A stretch of DNA of 64,000 nucleotides, taken from NCBI GenBank assembly GCA_900540785.1, contig UQHF01000007.1, forward strand, positions 1 through 64,000, read 5' to 3'. The notes beneath the pieces were generated by a model. The model was not told where the DNA came from and did no database searches. It saw nothing but the letters and a program-made list of their open reading frames with translations. Made by a program: the position numbers and the translations under genes. Shown here one piece after another: positions 35,677 to 43,348 of the stretch. Position 1 is the stretch's first letter, and each line of letters begins with the position of its first letter. This DNA is from an uncultured Blautia sp. (GTDB lineage Bacteria; Bacillota; Clostridia; Lachnospirales; Lachnospiraceae).

Positions 35677-35708
35677 GATAGTGTGTTACTGATGATGCAG
35701 GCATAAGC
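35677..35708 (+). promoter_or_regulatory. RAT (ribonucleic antiterminator) site
   Basis: The sequence around GTTACTGATGATGCAGGC matches the BglG/LicT/GlcT-type RAT pattern (GTTACTG, short link, GCAGGC). Its 3' part (35699-35708) is also the 5' arm of the terminator that follows. The two structures exclude each other, as in known PRD antiterminator systems. Confidence 0.8.
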
Positions 35709-35764
35709 TGTCCGGTTTTATTCATAAAATGTATGATTAAAACGGGGTAAGTTTATGCCTTTTT
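35699..35764 (+). terminator. conditional terminator in the antiterminator-gene leader
   Basis: AGGCATAAGCT pairs with AGTTTATGCCT (11 pairs, one G-U) around a 40-base loop that can form a second stem, followed by TTTTT. It ends 27 bases before the antiterminator gene and overlaps the RAT. Confidence 0.85.
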
Positions 35765-35790
35765 CAATTTCATCAACATAGGAGTTTTAT

Positions 35791-36615
35791 ATGTACTGCA
35801 TTTTGAAGATTTTAAATAACAATGCACTTCTGGCAAAAGAGAAAGACAGCGGAAGTGAGAGAATTTTGTTGGGAAAAGGAATTGGATTTGGAAAAAAGGC
35901 AGGAGACAGAATAGAACCCAGGGAGGAAATCCAGGTTTATACGCCCGTTGCAAGAGAAGAACGCAGTTCCGCCATGAGTATGGTAAATACCATTGACCCT
36001 GTTTATATTGAGACTGCGGGAAAAATCATTGCAGAAGCGGAAAAGGTGTTTGATTCTGTGAGCGGAGATATTCTTCTTCCGCTGGCAGACCATATTGCCT
36101 TCGCTGTAAAGAGGGAGAAAGATCATATTTTTCTTCCCAATCCTTTTATTCCGGATATTAAGATTCTTTTTGGAAAAGAATATGCCGTTGCAATGGAGAG
36201 CAGAAAAATCATAGAAAAAATGACAGATTATCGTATTTCCGATGATGAGGCAGGTTTTATTGCCCTTCATATTCACTCCGGCCTTTCCAACGAGCAGGTA
36301 TCCGATACATTAAAAACGACGCAGATCATAGATGAGAGTATGCAGACCATAGAAAAGATGGGAGGCAGGGAACTTCAGAAGGAATCTCTGAATTATATCC
36401 GCCTTATGAGTCATTTATATTATATGGCTGTGCGGGCGAAAACCGGGGAAGCGGTCAATGTAGATCTGAATGATTTTGTAAAAAACAAATATCCGAAAGC
36501 ATTGAAGATCGCAGAGAAAATATGCGGAAATATGGAAAAAGAGCTTCAGAAAGCTCTTATGCCGGAAGAAACAGGTTTTCTCGCTATACATATCCAGAGA
36601 ATGATTGCGTCATAA
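35791..36615 (+). CDS. BglG/LicT-family transcriptional antiterminator
   Basis: RNA-binding antiterminator with PTS regulation domains, 274 residues. Residues 1-55 are the CAT RNA-binding domain (ILKILNNNALLAKEK, then LLGKGIGFGKKAGD). PRD1 (about 65-170) has its conserved His in LADHIAFAVKR, and another in FIALHIHSG. PRD2 (about 175-274) has MSHLYYMA and FLAIHIQRM. These histidines are phosphorylated by HPr or EII. The leader carries its own RAT and terminator, so the gene should autoregulate and drive the downstream ptsH-ptsI operon. I cannot distinguish a GlcT-like from a LicT-like role. Confidence 0.9.
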   Translation: MYCILKILNNNALLAKEKDSGSERILLGKGIGFGKKAGDRIEPREEIQVYTPVAREERSSAMSMVNTIDPVYIETAGKIIAEAEKVFDSVSGDILLPLADHIAFAVKREKDHIFLPNPFIPDIKILFGKEYAVAMESRKIIEKMTDYRISDDEAGFIALHIHSGLSNEQVSDTLKTTQIIDESMQTIEKMGGRELQKESLNYIRLMSHLYYMAVRAKTGEAVNVDLNDFVKNKYPKALKIAEKICGNMEKELQKALMPEETGFLAIHIQRMIAS

Positions 36616-36638
36616 TGAAAAGAGAGAGTTCAGCTTTG

Positions 36639-36656
36639 CTGCAGAATAATCTGCAG
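36639..36656 (+). other. CTGCAG inverted repeat before ptsH
   Basis: Two CTGCAG blocks separated by AATAAT form a hairpin or a possible operator 47 bases before ptsH. No T-run follows. Confidence 0.3.
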
Positions 36657-36702
36657 TCATCAGTTGAAATATATTTTTATCTAATGAAGGGAGAATTTTA
36701 AA

Positions 36703-36960
36703 ATGAAAAGCTTTGAGTACACAATAAAAGACGAACTGGGAATCCACGCAAGACCGGCAGGTATCCTTGCAAAAGAGGCAAAAAAATATGAGAGCAAGAT
36801 CACACTTGTAAAAGACGGAAAAAGCGTTGATGTAACAAGATTAATGGCAATTATGGGACTTGCAGTAAAATGTGGCAACACAGTAGAGGTTCAGGTTGAG
36901 GGAAGCGATGAAGAGACAGCTTTCCAGGGAATGAAAACATTTTTTGAAGAGAATCTTTAA
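36703..36960 (+). CDS. ptsH: phosphocarrier protein HPr
   Basis: Small cytoplasmic PTS phosphocarrier, 85 residues. The active-site His15 is in GIHARPAG, with the usual Arg17. The regulatory position 46, Ser in Bacillus HPr (KSIMG context), is Arg46 here (VTRLMAIMG). HPr kinase could therefore not phosphorylate it at that site; Thr45 is adjacent. Otherwise the length and fold are standard. GAAGGGAG precedes the ATG, and the stop overlaps ptsI as TAATG. Confidence 0.95.
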   Translation: MKSFEYTIKDELGIHARPAGILAKEAKKYESKITLVKDGKSVDVTRLMAIMGLAVKCGNTVEVQVEGSDEETAFQGMKTFFEENL

Positions 36961-38606
36961 TGAAAGAAGAAACGGCAGGGAAGAGTATGCAGTGTTTGAA
37001 AGGTAAATCAGTTTATAAGGGAATCGCAATGGGAAAGATTTCCGTGCTGAAAAAAGATGATTACATTGTAAAAAGAACAAAAATAGAAGACCCTCAGGCT
37101 GAGATCCAGAGAGTGAAAGATGCAGTTGCCGCATCACAGGAACAGCTTCAGAAGCTCTATGAGAAAGCCGTAAAAGAAGTGGGTGAAGCCAGTGCCGCTA
37201 TCTTTGAAGTCCATCAGATGATGCTGGAGGACGAAGATTATAACGAGTCCATTGAAAATATTATCACAACAGAGCTGGTGAATGCAGAATATGCAGTTGC
37301 CTCCACAGGCGATAATTTCTCTGAAATGTTTGCAAGCATGGACGACGATTATATGAAGGCAAGAGCTGCGGATATTAAAGATATTTCCAAGCGTCTTGTA
37401 AAAAATCTCTCCGGACATGGCGGAGACGGCATTGACCTGGAAGAGCCTGTAATCGTTGTGGCAGACGACCTTTCTCCAAGTGAGACAGTGCAGATGGACA
37501 AAGATAAAATTCTTGCTTTCGTTACTGTGCATGGTTCTGCAAATTCACATACAGCGATTCTTGCGCGTATGATGAATATTCCGGCGCTCATTGGCGTGGA
37601 TATGGACCTGGAAGCGCTTACTACAGGAACAGAAGGCGCTGTAGACGGTTTTACAGGAGAATTTTATGTAGAGCCAACAGAGGAAGTGAAAACTTCCATT
37701 CAGGCAAAAATTGAGGAAGAAAAAGAGAAGCAGGCGCTTCTTCAGACCTTAAAAGGAAAAGAGAACGTAACAAAGAGCGGAAAAAGCATTAAGCTTTACG
37801 CAAATATCGGAAGTGTTTCCGATATGGGCTATGTTCTTGAAAATGATGCAGGCGGGATCGGACTTTTCAGAAGCGAGTTCCTTTATATTGGAAGAAATGA
37901 GCTTCCAGGAGAGGAAGAGCAGTTCCAGGCATACAAACAGGCAGTACAGAATATGGCAGGCAAAAAAGTCATTATCCGTACTCTTGACATTGGAGCGGAT
38001 AAACAGGCAGATTACCTGGAAATTCCTCATGAGGAGAATCCGGCTCTGGGATACAGAGCAATCCGTATCTGTCTTACACAGCCTGAAATTTTCAAGGTTC
38101 AGCTTCGTGCGCTGTTCCGCGCTTCTGCATACGGAAATCTTGCGATCATGTATCCGATGATCACTTCTGTTGAGGAAGTGGAACAGATCCAGCAGATTGT
38201 CCGTGAGGTAAAGGCAGAACTTTCTGATGCGGAGATTCCATACAAAGATGTGGAAGAAGGCGTTATGATCGAGACGCCGGCTGCTGTCATGATAAGCGAC
38301 GATCTTGCGAAAATGGTAGATTTCTTCAGCATCGGAACGAACGACCTGACTCAGTATACACTTGCTATTGACCGTCAGAATGAAAAACTTGATCCATTTT
38401 ACAGACCGCATCACAAGGCGATTTTAAGAATGATCAAAATGGTTGTGGACAATGCGCATAAAGAGGGAAAATGGGCAGGAATCTGCGGTGAGCTGGGAGC
38501 AGATCCGGAGCTTACAGAAGAATTTGTAAATATGGGAGTGGACGAGCTTTCCGTAGCGCCGTCCATGATTTTAAAACTCCGTAAAATCATCCGGGAAATG
38601 GAATAG
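36960..38606 (+). CDS. ptsI: PTS enzyme I
   Basis: Autophosphorylates from PEP and passes the phosphate to HPr. 548 residues: the N-terminal HPr-binding helical part, then the catalytic His in VHGSANSHTAILARM (near residue 188), and the C-terminal PEP-binding barrel with GIGLFRSEFLY, the RTLDIGADK loop, GYRAIR, the FFSIGTNDLTQYTLA signature (near 460) and Cys in WAGICGELGAD. The first ATG overlaps the ptsH stop. A second ATG at 36987 (MQCLKGKSV) has AGGGAAG upstream and would give the more typical N-terminus, so the exact start is unsettled. Confidence 0.96.
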   Translation: MKEETAGKSMQCLKGKSVYKGIAMGKISVLKKDDYIVKRTKIEDPQAEIQRVKDAVAASQEQLQKLYEKAVKEVGEASAAIFEVHQMMLEDEDYNESIENIITTELVNAEYAVASTGDNFSEMFASMDDDYMKARAADIKDISKRLVKNLSGHGGDGIDLEEPVIVVADDLSPSETVQMDKDKILAFVTVHGSANSHTAILARMMNIPALIGVDMDLEALTTGTEGAVDGFTGEFYVEPTEEVKTSIQAKIEEEKEKQALLQTLKGKENVTKSGKSIKLYANIGSVSDMGYVLENDAGGIGLFRSEFLYIGRNELPGEEEQFQAYKQAVQNMAGKKVIIRTLDIGADKQADYLEIPHEENPALGYRAIRICLTQPEIFKVQLRALFRASAYGNLAIMYPMITSVEEVEQIQQIVREVKAELSDAEIPYKDVEEGVMIETPAAVMISDDLAKMVDFFSIGTNDLTQYTLAIDRQNEKLDPFYRPHHKAILRMIKMVVDNAHKEGKWAGICGELGADPELTEEFVNMGVDELSVAPSMILKLRKIIREME

Positions 38607-38616
38607 GAGAAGTGAC

Positions 38617-39657
38617 ATGAATTATATTCGCAGGCATAAAAAGGCTGCTGTCATCATTGTTCTTGCTGCACTTGTTCTTTTTGCCTTCCTGGGAACACAG
38701 AGAAAAAATGCAACATCTCAGTCAGTGTATGATACACTTGCAGATACTCCGAGAGGGAAAGCCATTGAAGAGAATAAATATTATTCCGGACAGCTTACCC
38801 AGAGGGAGTATGAAGATTATGAATTTCTGAAACAGAAAATGGAAGATCTGGAAGGGGGAGTTTTAACACTCCCCAACCCATTAAACGGAAAAGAGTACCA
38901 GAGGATCCTGACTGCCCTGGAATATGAAGGAAATAATTATTTTTATGGATTTGTTGACATCCCCATGACAGGAGATGGAGTTTATGTTTTCCATGAAGAT
39001 AAAGATCCATTCCGCCTTGTAGATAAAAAAATCGAAAAGGTTGTGCTGTTTTTATCCTGTGCAGAAGGAATCGAACTTTTCGGTCAGTTTGCAGATGACG
39101 GAACGCTTATCAATATAGAGGAAATCCAGAAAGGGTTTTCTGTAAATGATGAGGAAAAAGTAAAGAAAATCCATGAAATGCAGGAAGAGACAGAAAAAGT
39201 CATGGACGAGATCCTCGCCGGAATACCGGAAGGTGCAGGGGAGAAGACGACAGCAGATTATTTCCGCAAATGGCTTGATGAAAACATGAAGATTGCCGAT
39301 GATGCGGGAAAGAAAGCCCAGGAGCTTGACAACATGGGAGAGATGCTGGAACAGGTATATCCCTATAACCATCTGGCTGCTCTGAAAGAAAAGAAAGCGA
39401 GTATTCTGGGATACGGAAAGATTTTTTCCGAGCTTTGCAGAAGAGCCGGAATCGACTCTCATGTAGTGATGGGAACATGGAACAGCCAGTGGACAGACGG
39501 AGAAACCTATGTTTTATGTGAGACGATAATAGATGGACAGAAGATATATATTGACGCCAGCGGAGCGAAATCGGATGCGCTTGCAGGCAACCGTTATCTC
39601 ACAGAAAAAGAGGCGATAAGCCGTATGACATTTGTAGACTACTTCGAGTATAAATAG
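38617..39657 (+). CDS. membrane-anchored transglutaminase-like protein without catalytic residues
   Basis: 346 residues, no assigned role. Residues 8-27 form a single membrane anchor, so the rest is probably extracytoplasmic. Residues about 40-260 are mostly helical and charged. The C-terminal 90 residues follow the transglutaminase-like core: ILGYGKIFSELCRRAGIDSH, a strand with G, then GQKIYIDASGAK. In active members a Cys stands before the first helix and a His in the next strand; here G-Y-G and V-L-C-E replace them. It lies in the PTS operon between ptsI and crr, 10 bases after ptsI. Transglutaminase kinship is inference. Confidence 0.65.
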   Translation: MNYIRRHKKAAVIIVLAALVLFAFLGTQRKNATSQSVYDTLADTPRGKAIEENKYYSGQLTQREYEDYEFLKQKMEDLEGGVLTLPNPLNGKEYQRILTALEYEGNNYFYGFVDIPMTGDGVYVFHEDKDPFRLVDKKIEKVVLFLSCAEGIELFGQFADDGTLINIEEIQKGFSVNDEEKVKKIHEMQEETEKVMDEILAGIPEGAGEKTTADYFRKWLDENMKIADDAGKKAQELDNMGEMLEQVYPYNHLAALKEKKASILGYGKIFSELCRRAGIDSHVVMGTWNSQWTDGETYVLCETIIDGQKIYIDASGAKSDALAGNRYLTEKEAISRMTFVDYFEYK

Positions 39658-39668
39658 GAGGAAATGAA

Positions 39669-40157
39669 ATGTTTGGTTTTTTAAAGAAAAAACAGGACGA
39701 TGGATATATGCTGGGTTCTCCGGCAAAAGGAAAAGCGGTTGATTTAAAAGAGGTAAATGACCCGACTTTTAATTCCGGAATGCTGGGACAGGGCGTTGCT
39801 GTCATTCCTTCAGAGGGAAAGATCTGCGCGCCTGCAGACGGAGAAATCGCAATGGTTTTTGATACGCTTCATGCAGTGAGCTTAAACGCTTCCAACGGAG
39901 CGGAGATTCTTGTTCATGTAGGACTTGATACGGTAAACTTAAAAGGAAAAGGTTTTAAAGCCCATGTACAGGCAGGGGATAAAGTAAAAAAAGGCGACTT
40001 AATGCTTGAAGCAGACCTTGAGTTCTTAAAAGGCGAGGGATATGACATTATCACACCTGTACTTGTATGTAATACAGACGATTACGCATCTGTTGAAGGA
40101 ATTTCCGGAAAAGAAGTAGAGCCGGGAGATGACGTAGTAAGAATCAAGGCAAAATAA
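39669..40157 (+). CDS. crr: PTS glucose-type EIIA protein
   Basis: Stand-alone EIIA of the glucose family, 162 residues. The phosphorylated His is His83 in EILVHVGLDTVNL, and the companion active-site region GMLGQGVAVIPSEG carries the family signature before it. It takes phosphate from HPr-P and passes it to EIIB of the next gene. AGGAGG lies directly upstream. The separate EIIA and EIICB genes resemble the enteric layout rather than the fused Bacillus PtsG. Confidence 0.94.
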   Translation: MFGFLKKKQDDGYMLGSPAKGKAVDLKEVNDPTFNSGMLGQGVAVIPSEGKICAPADGEIAMVFDTLHAVSLNASNGAEILVHVGLDTVNLKGKGFKAHVQAGDKVKKGDLMLEADLEFLKGEGYDIITPVLVCNTDDYASVEGISGKEVEPGDDVVRIKAK

Positions 40158-40171
40158 TTATGGATTTTATG

Positions 40172-40186
40172 ACCGGATTCTCCGGT
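40172..40186 (+). other. small intercistronic hairpin crr-ptsG
   Basis: ACCGGA and TCCGGT pair around a TTC loop, 15 bases after the crr stop. There is no T-run; it is possibly a processing or stability element. Confidence 0.35.
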
Positions 40187-40267
40187 ATAAAATAAATGAT
40201 GAGGGGTGTTTTACAGTCTTCATTGTGCAAAAAGGGATTTAGAGAAGGAAAGAGGAGGAAATCTACT

Positions 40268-41710
40268 ATGATGAAGTATCTTCAGAGATTAGGAAAATCT
40301 CTTATGCTTCCGGTTGCATGTCTTCCGGTTGCAGCTATTCTTCAGGGAATCGGTTACTGGATCGATCCTACAGGCTGGGGTGCAAATAATGTAATCGCAG
40401 CGTTCTTATTAAAAGGCGGCGGATGTCTGATCGATCAGATGCCAATCCTTTTTGCTATCGGTGTTGCTGTTGGTATGTCTGACGACAACGACGGTACAGC
40501 AGGTCTTGCAGGACTTGTTTCCTGGATCATGACAACTACACTTCTTTCTACAAGCGTTGTATCTATGCTTACAAAAACAGCAGTAGAAGAAGTTGACCCT
40601 GCATTTGCAAAGACTCAGACACAGTTTATCGGTATTCTGTGCGGTCTTATTGCAGCAGCTTGTTACAACAAATTTAAGAACACAAAACTTCCGGATGCGT
40701 TCTCCTTCTTCAGTGGAAAGAGATGTGTTGCCATCGTTACAGCAGGCGCATCACTTGTATCCAGCTTTGTTCTGTTCTTCGTATGGCCAATCGTTTACAA
40801 TGCACTTGTTGCATTAGGCGAGTTTATTATGAACCTTGGACCGGTGGGCGCTGGTATTTACGGTTTCTTCAACCGTCTGCTTATCCCGTTCGGTCTGCAT
40901 CACGCACTGAACTCCGTATTCTGGTTTGACGTTGCAGGAATTAACGATATTGCTAAATTCTGGGGCAACGCAGAGGGGGGGGTTCTTGGACAGACTGGTA
41001 TGTACATGTCCGGTTTCTTCCCGGTTATGATGTTCGGTCTTCCGGCAGCAGCTCTTGCTATGTATCACACAGCTAAAGACACAAAGAAGAAAGTGGCAGC
41101 AGGTCTTCTTCTTTCCGCAGCTATCGCTTCCTTCTTCAACGGTGTTACTGAGCCTCTGGAATTCTCCTTCATGTTCCTTGCGCCTGCACTTTACGGTGTA
41201 CACGCAGTTCTGACTGGTATTTCTATGGCAGTTGTAGCAGCACTCCCTGTGCGAGCGGGATTCAACTTCAGTGCCGGTTTCATTGACTGGTTCCTGAGCT
41301 TTAAGGCTCCGTTTGCAGAAAATCCATTACTGCTGATCCCGATCGGTCTCGTAGTTGCAGTTATTTATTACTTCGTTTTCCGTTTCGTTATCGTGAAATT
41401 CGATATGAAGACACCGGGACGTGAAGATGACGATATGGACGAAACAAAAGTAACTCTTTCCAATGATAACTTTACAGAGATTGCAAAAATCGTTCTGGAA
41501 GGTGTTGGCGGAAAAGAAAACGTAACATCTATTGACAACTGTATTACAAGACTTCGTCTGGAAATCAAAGATTACACACAGGTAGATGAAAAGAAAATCA
41601 AATCTGCAGGTGTGGCAGGCGTTATCCGTCCAAGCAAAACTGCAGTTCAGGTAATTATCGGAACAAAAGTACAGTTTGTAGCTGACGAATTTAAAAAGCT
41701 TTGTAAATAA
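40268..41710 (+). CDS. ptsG: PTS glucose/N-acetylglucosamine-type EIICB
   Basis: Membrane transporter phosphorylating its sugar during import, 480 residues. The EIIC part (about 1-385) opens with LGKSLMLPVACLPVAAIL and contains GLHHALNSVFWF and FFNGVTEPLEFSFMF, the substrate region of the glucose family. The EIIB domain follows, with the phosphorylated Cys in IDNCITRLRLE (near 430). The start is at ATG 40268 (a second ATG follows directly) after GAGGAGG; the longer frame to 40196 has no site. Whether it takes glucose or GlcNAc cannot be decided. A run of eight G lies within the EIIC codons at 40975-40982. Confidence 0.93.
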   Translation: MMKYLQRLGKSLMLPVACLPVAAILQGIGYWIDPTGWGANNVIAAFLLKGGGCLIDQMPILFAIGVAVGMSDDNDGTAGLAGLVSWIMTTTLLSTSVVSMLTKTAVEEVDPAFAKTQTQFIGILCGLIAAACYNKFKNTKLPDAFSFFSGKRCVAIVTAGASLVSSFVLFFVWPIVYNALVALGEFIMNLGPVGAGIYGFFNRLLIPFGLHHALNSVFWFDVAGINDIAKFWGNAEGGVLGQTGMYMSGFFPVMMFGLPAAALAMYHTAKDTKKKVAAGLLLSAAIASFFNGVTEPLEFSFMFLAPALYGVHAVLTGISMAVVAALPVRAGFNFSAGFIDWFLSFKAPFAENPLLLIPIGLVVAVIYYFVFRFVIVKFDMKTPGREDDDMDETKVTLSNDNFTEIAKIVLEGVGGKENVTSIDNCITRLRLEIKDYTQVDEKKIKSAGVAGVIRPSKTAVQVIIGTKVQFVADEFKKLCK

Positions 41711-41746
41711 GCAGAAAAAATTAAATCCCTTTTTATAATAAAAATC

Positions 41747-41782
41747 CGCTCTTCGGGTGAAAACCCGGAGAGCGTTTTTTTT
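41747..41782 (+). terminator. strong Rho-independent terminator after ptsG
   Basis: A 12-pair stem (CGCTCTTCGGGT with ACCCGGAGAGCG, one G-U) around a GAAA loop, followed by eight T. This closes the PTS operon. Confidence 0.95.
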
Positions 41783-41792
41783 CGCTGCTGTT

Positions 41793-41825
41793 CCACTTGC
41801 CTGTAAAAACAGACCACTCGCCTGT
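41793..41825 (+). promoter_or_regulatory. direct repeats, candidate LytTR binding sites
   Basis: CCACTTGCCTGT (41793-41804) and CCACTCGCCTGT (41814-41825) recur 21 bases apart, two helical turns, ending 6 bases before the -35 of the lytTR-gene promoter. Paired direct repeats at this spacing and place are what LytTR regulators bind. Likely autoregulation. Confidence 0.6.
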
Positions 41826-41831
41826 TTTCTG

Positions 41832-41860
41832 TAGACTATCTCTTCGGCGCTTTATATAAT
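41832..41860 (+). promoter_or_regulatory. promoter of the LytTR regulator pair
   Basis: TAGACT (41832-41837), 17 bases, perfect TATAAT (41855-41860), 21 bases before the ATG. The imperfect -35 suits an activator-dependent promoter. Confidence 0.65.
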
Positions 41861-41881
41861 AGAATCATAAGGAGGGACGAG

Positions 41882-42337
41882 ATGAAAACAGAGATAAAAG
41901 TAATTTCCACAGAACAGGAAGAAAGAGCGGAGCTTTTTATACATAAGGAAGACAAGGAGATTCAGGAACTTGCCCGGTATCTGGAAATGGAGCGGTTTCG
42001 TCATGGGATTCTCATATGCCAGAAAGGAAAAGACATATGCCGTCTTCATATGAGAGCGATTTATTATATTGAAAGCGTGCAGGAAATCCAGCACATTCAT
42101 ACGGAAAAAGAGGTGTATACAACGAAGCAGAGATTGTATTCTCTGGAAAAGGAACTGCCGGAAAGCTTTGTCCGCATTTCAAAATCTGTTATTTTAAATA
42201 TGGAAAAAGTAAAGGAATACAGACCTGTGATGGGCGGCATGATGACGGCAGAATTTCCCAATGGAGAAATCGTATATATTTCCAGAAAATATTTAAAAGA
42301 ACTCAGAAATAAGATTAAGGAGGGATTGATATGTTAA
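41882..42337 (+). CDS. LytTR-type DNA-binding regulator
   Basis: 151-residue transcription factor. The C-terminal LytTR domain covers about residues 50-148 (IYYIESVQEIQHIHTEKEVY, LPESFVRISKSVILNMEKV, VYISRKYLKEL). The first 45 residues are a short helical lead without a receiver domain, so it is not a two-component response regulator. AAGGAGG lies 5 bases before the ATG. It overlaps the next membrane-protein gene by 7 bases. LytTR genes paired with a membrane protein form the LytTR regulatory systems, in which the membrane partner inhibits the activator; that fits here. Confidence 0.88.
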   Translation: MKTEIKVISTEQEERAELFIHKEDKEIQELARYLEMERFRHGILICQKGKDICRLHMRAIYYIESVQEIQHIHTEKEVYTTKQRLYSLEKELPESFVRISKSVILNMEKVKEYRPVMGGMMTAEFPNGEIVYISRKYLKELRNKIKEGLIC

Positions 42338-42984
42338 ACATCACAGAAGAGAGGAAAGATACTTTAAAATACGGCTGTATTCTCGGAGCGGTTCTTTTTA
42401 TTGTAAATGTGATCTACATTGGAATCCAGAGAGATAAAAGTTTTGCGGAAGCAATCATGCCTTATTTTGCCCTGCTGTTTCTCGGTTACACGGCAGCCGG
42501 AATCCTGTTTTTTGCCCTCTACACAACAAGAGAGCCGAAGGAGGACAGCTTCTGGAAATACTGTCTGAAAGGCGCGGCAGGCGTATATACATTTATGAAT
42601 CTTGTACCTGTATTTCTCCTGGCAGGCGTACTTCTTGCAGACAGGACTCCGGTGCGTATGATTTTTCTGTTAGATGCCATTGTAATCGGCGGTTTTCTTG
42701 TATGGGATTATGCGATGGTCTGGAAAATGTCCCGAAAGCTTAATAAAAAATCCGTGAAAACCAGGGTTCTCCGTGTAGATCTGGACGGACCTCCAAAGAC
42801 GGTCGATGAATTTGCGGCGCAGATCGCAGACTACTGCGGGAAGAATCACAGGACTCTTGAATTTATTTCCCGTGGAAAAACAATGGAAATTATGATGGAC
42901 GGAGAATATTATACAGTAGAAATCGACCAGAGCTACAGTCAGTTCGGACCGCTGTATGGAATGAAATTTATTCAGAGGAAATAG
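42331..42984 (+). CDS. four-helix membrane protein, likely partner of the LytTR regulator
   Basis: 217 residues, resembling DUF3021-type or BrsM/HdrM-type partners in layout. There are four hydrophobic segments (about 14-32, 42-64, 80-102 and 108-130), then a cytoplasmic tail (about 135-217) with VLRVDLDGPPKTVDEFAAQI and a beta-rich end. No enzyme motif is seen. AAGGAGGG lies upstream, and it overlaps the regulator by 7 bases, giving coupled synthesis. The role as membrane inhibitor or sensor is inferred from gene order; I do not recognise the family with certainty. Confidence 0.7.
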   Translation: MLNITEERKDTLKYGCILGAVLFIVNVIYIGIQRDKSFAEAIMPYFALLFLGYTAAGILFFALYTTREPKEDSFWKYCLKGAAGVYTFMNLVPVFLLAGVLLADRTPVRMIFLLDAIVIGGFLVWDYAMVWKMSRKLNKKSVKTRVLRVDLDGPPKTVDEFAAQIADYCGKNHRTLEFISRGKTMEIMMDGEYYTVEIDQSYSQFGPLYGMKFIQRK

Positions 42985-42989
42985 TCCTA

Positions 42990-43348
42990 AAGGAGTAGGC
43001 TTTCATTTAATGCTTTGGCTTTGTATCCCATAATATAAAGAGGAAAATAGGCGGATTTTCATTTTTGTTGAAATTCTGCTTATTTTTTTGCGGTGTAAAT
43101 AGGCTACAATTTATTAGATTAAGAAATTCGCTCACTTTTTTTTGCTGTAAATAGGCTATTATTCATTATATTGAAAAGTTCGCTTACTTTTTTCTCCTTC
43201 AAAGTAGGCGAATTTTCTTCTTTGCGATAAATCCGCTTATTTTTACAGATTAAAAATAGGCTAAGATTGATTTGTTCAAAATCCCAGCCTATTTTCCCGT
43301 AAAAAATATAAGAGTATTTCCCCAAAATTGAATTTATAGCCTATTAGT
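42990..43348 (+). repeat. array of five tandem 52-base hairpins built from AAATAGGCgaATT motifs
   Basis: The gap between two convergent genes holds about twelve copies of one short motif. Forward copies near 43044, 43095, 43147, 43200 and 43251 (spacing 51-53) are each followed by an inverted copy near 43070, 43124, 43175, 43227 and 43278. Each pair folds to a stem-loop with arms of about 15 bases, and T-runs follow several of them. Partial copies flank it near 42993 (+) and 43333 (-), the last inside the 3' end of the minus-strand gene. It could terminate both genes, but five units exceed that need. Confidence 0.8.

Noticed and set aside
37749..38414. 221-codon minus-strand frame within ptsI
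   Set aside because: Antisense to the conserved PEP-binding region of enzyme I.
40975..40982. Run of eight G inside ptsG as a phase-variable site
   Set aside because: It encodes ordinary Gly-Gly codons in frame in a conserved EIIC protein and is shorter than the tracts of the polysaccharide locus. Slippage cannot be excluded, but nothing supports it.
42990..43348. CRISPR-like array
   Set aside because: The units are inverted repeats with diverging sequence rather than identical direct repeats with unique spacers, and there are no cas genes.
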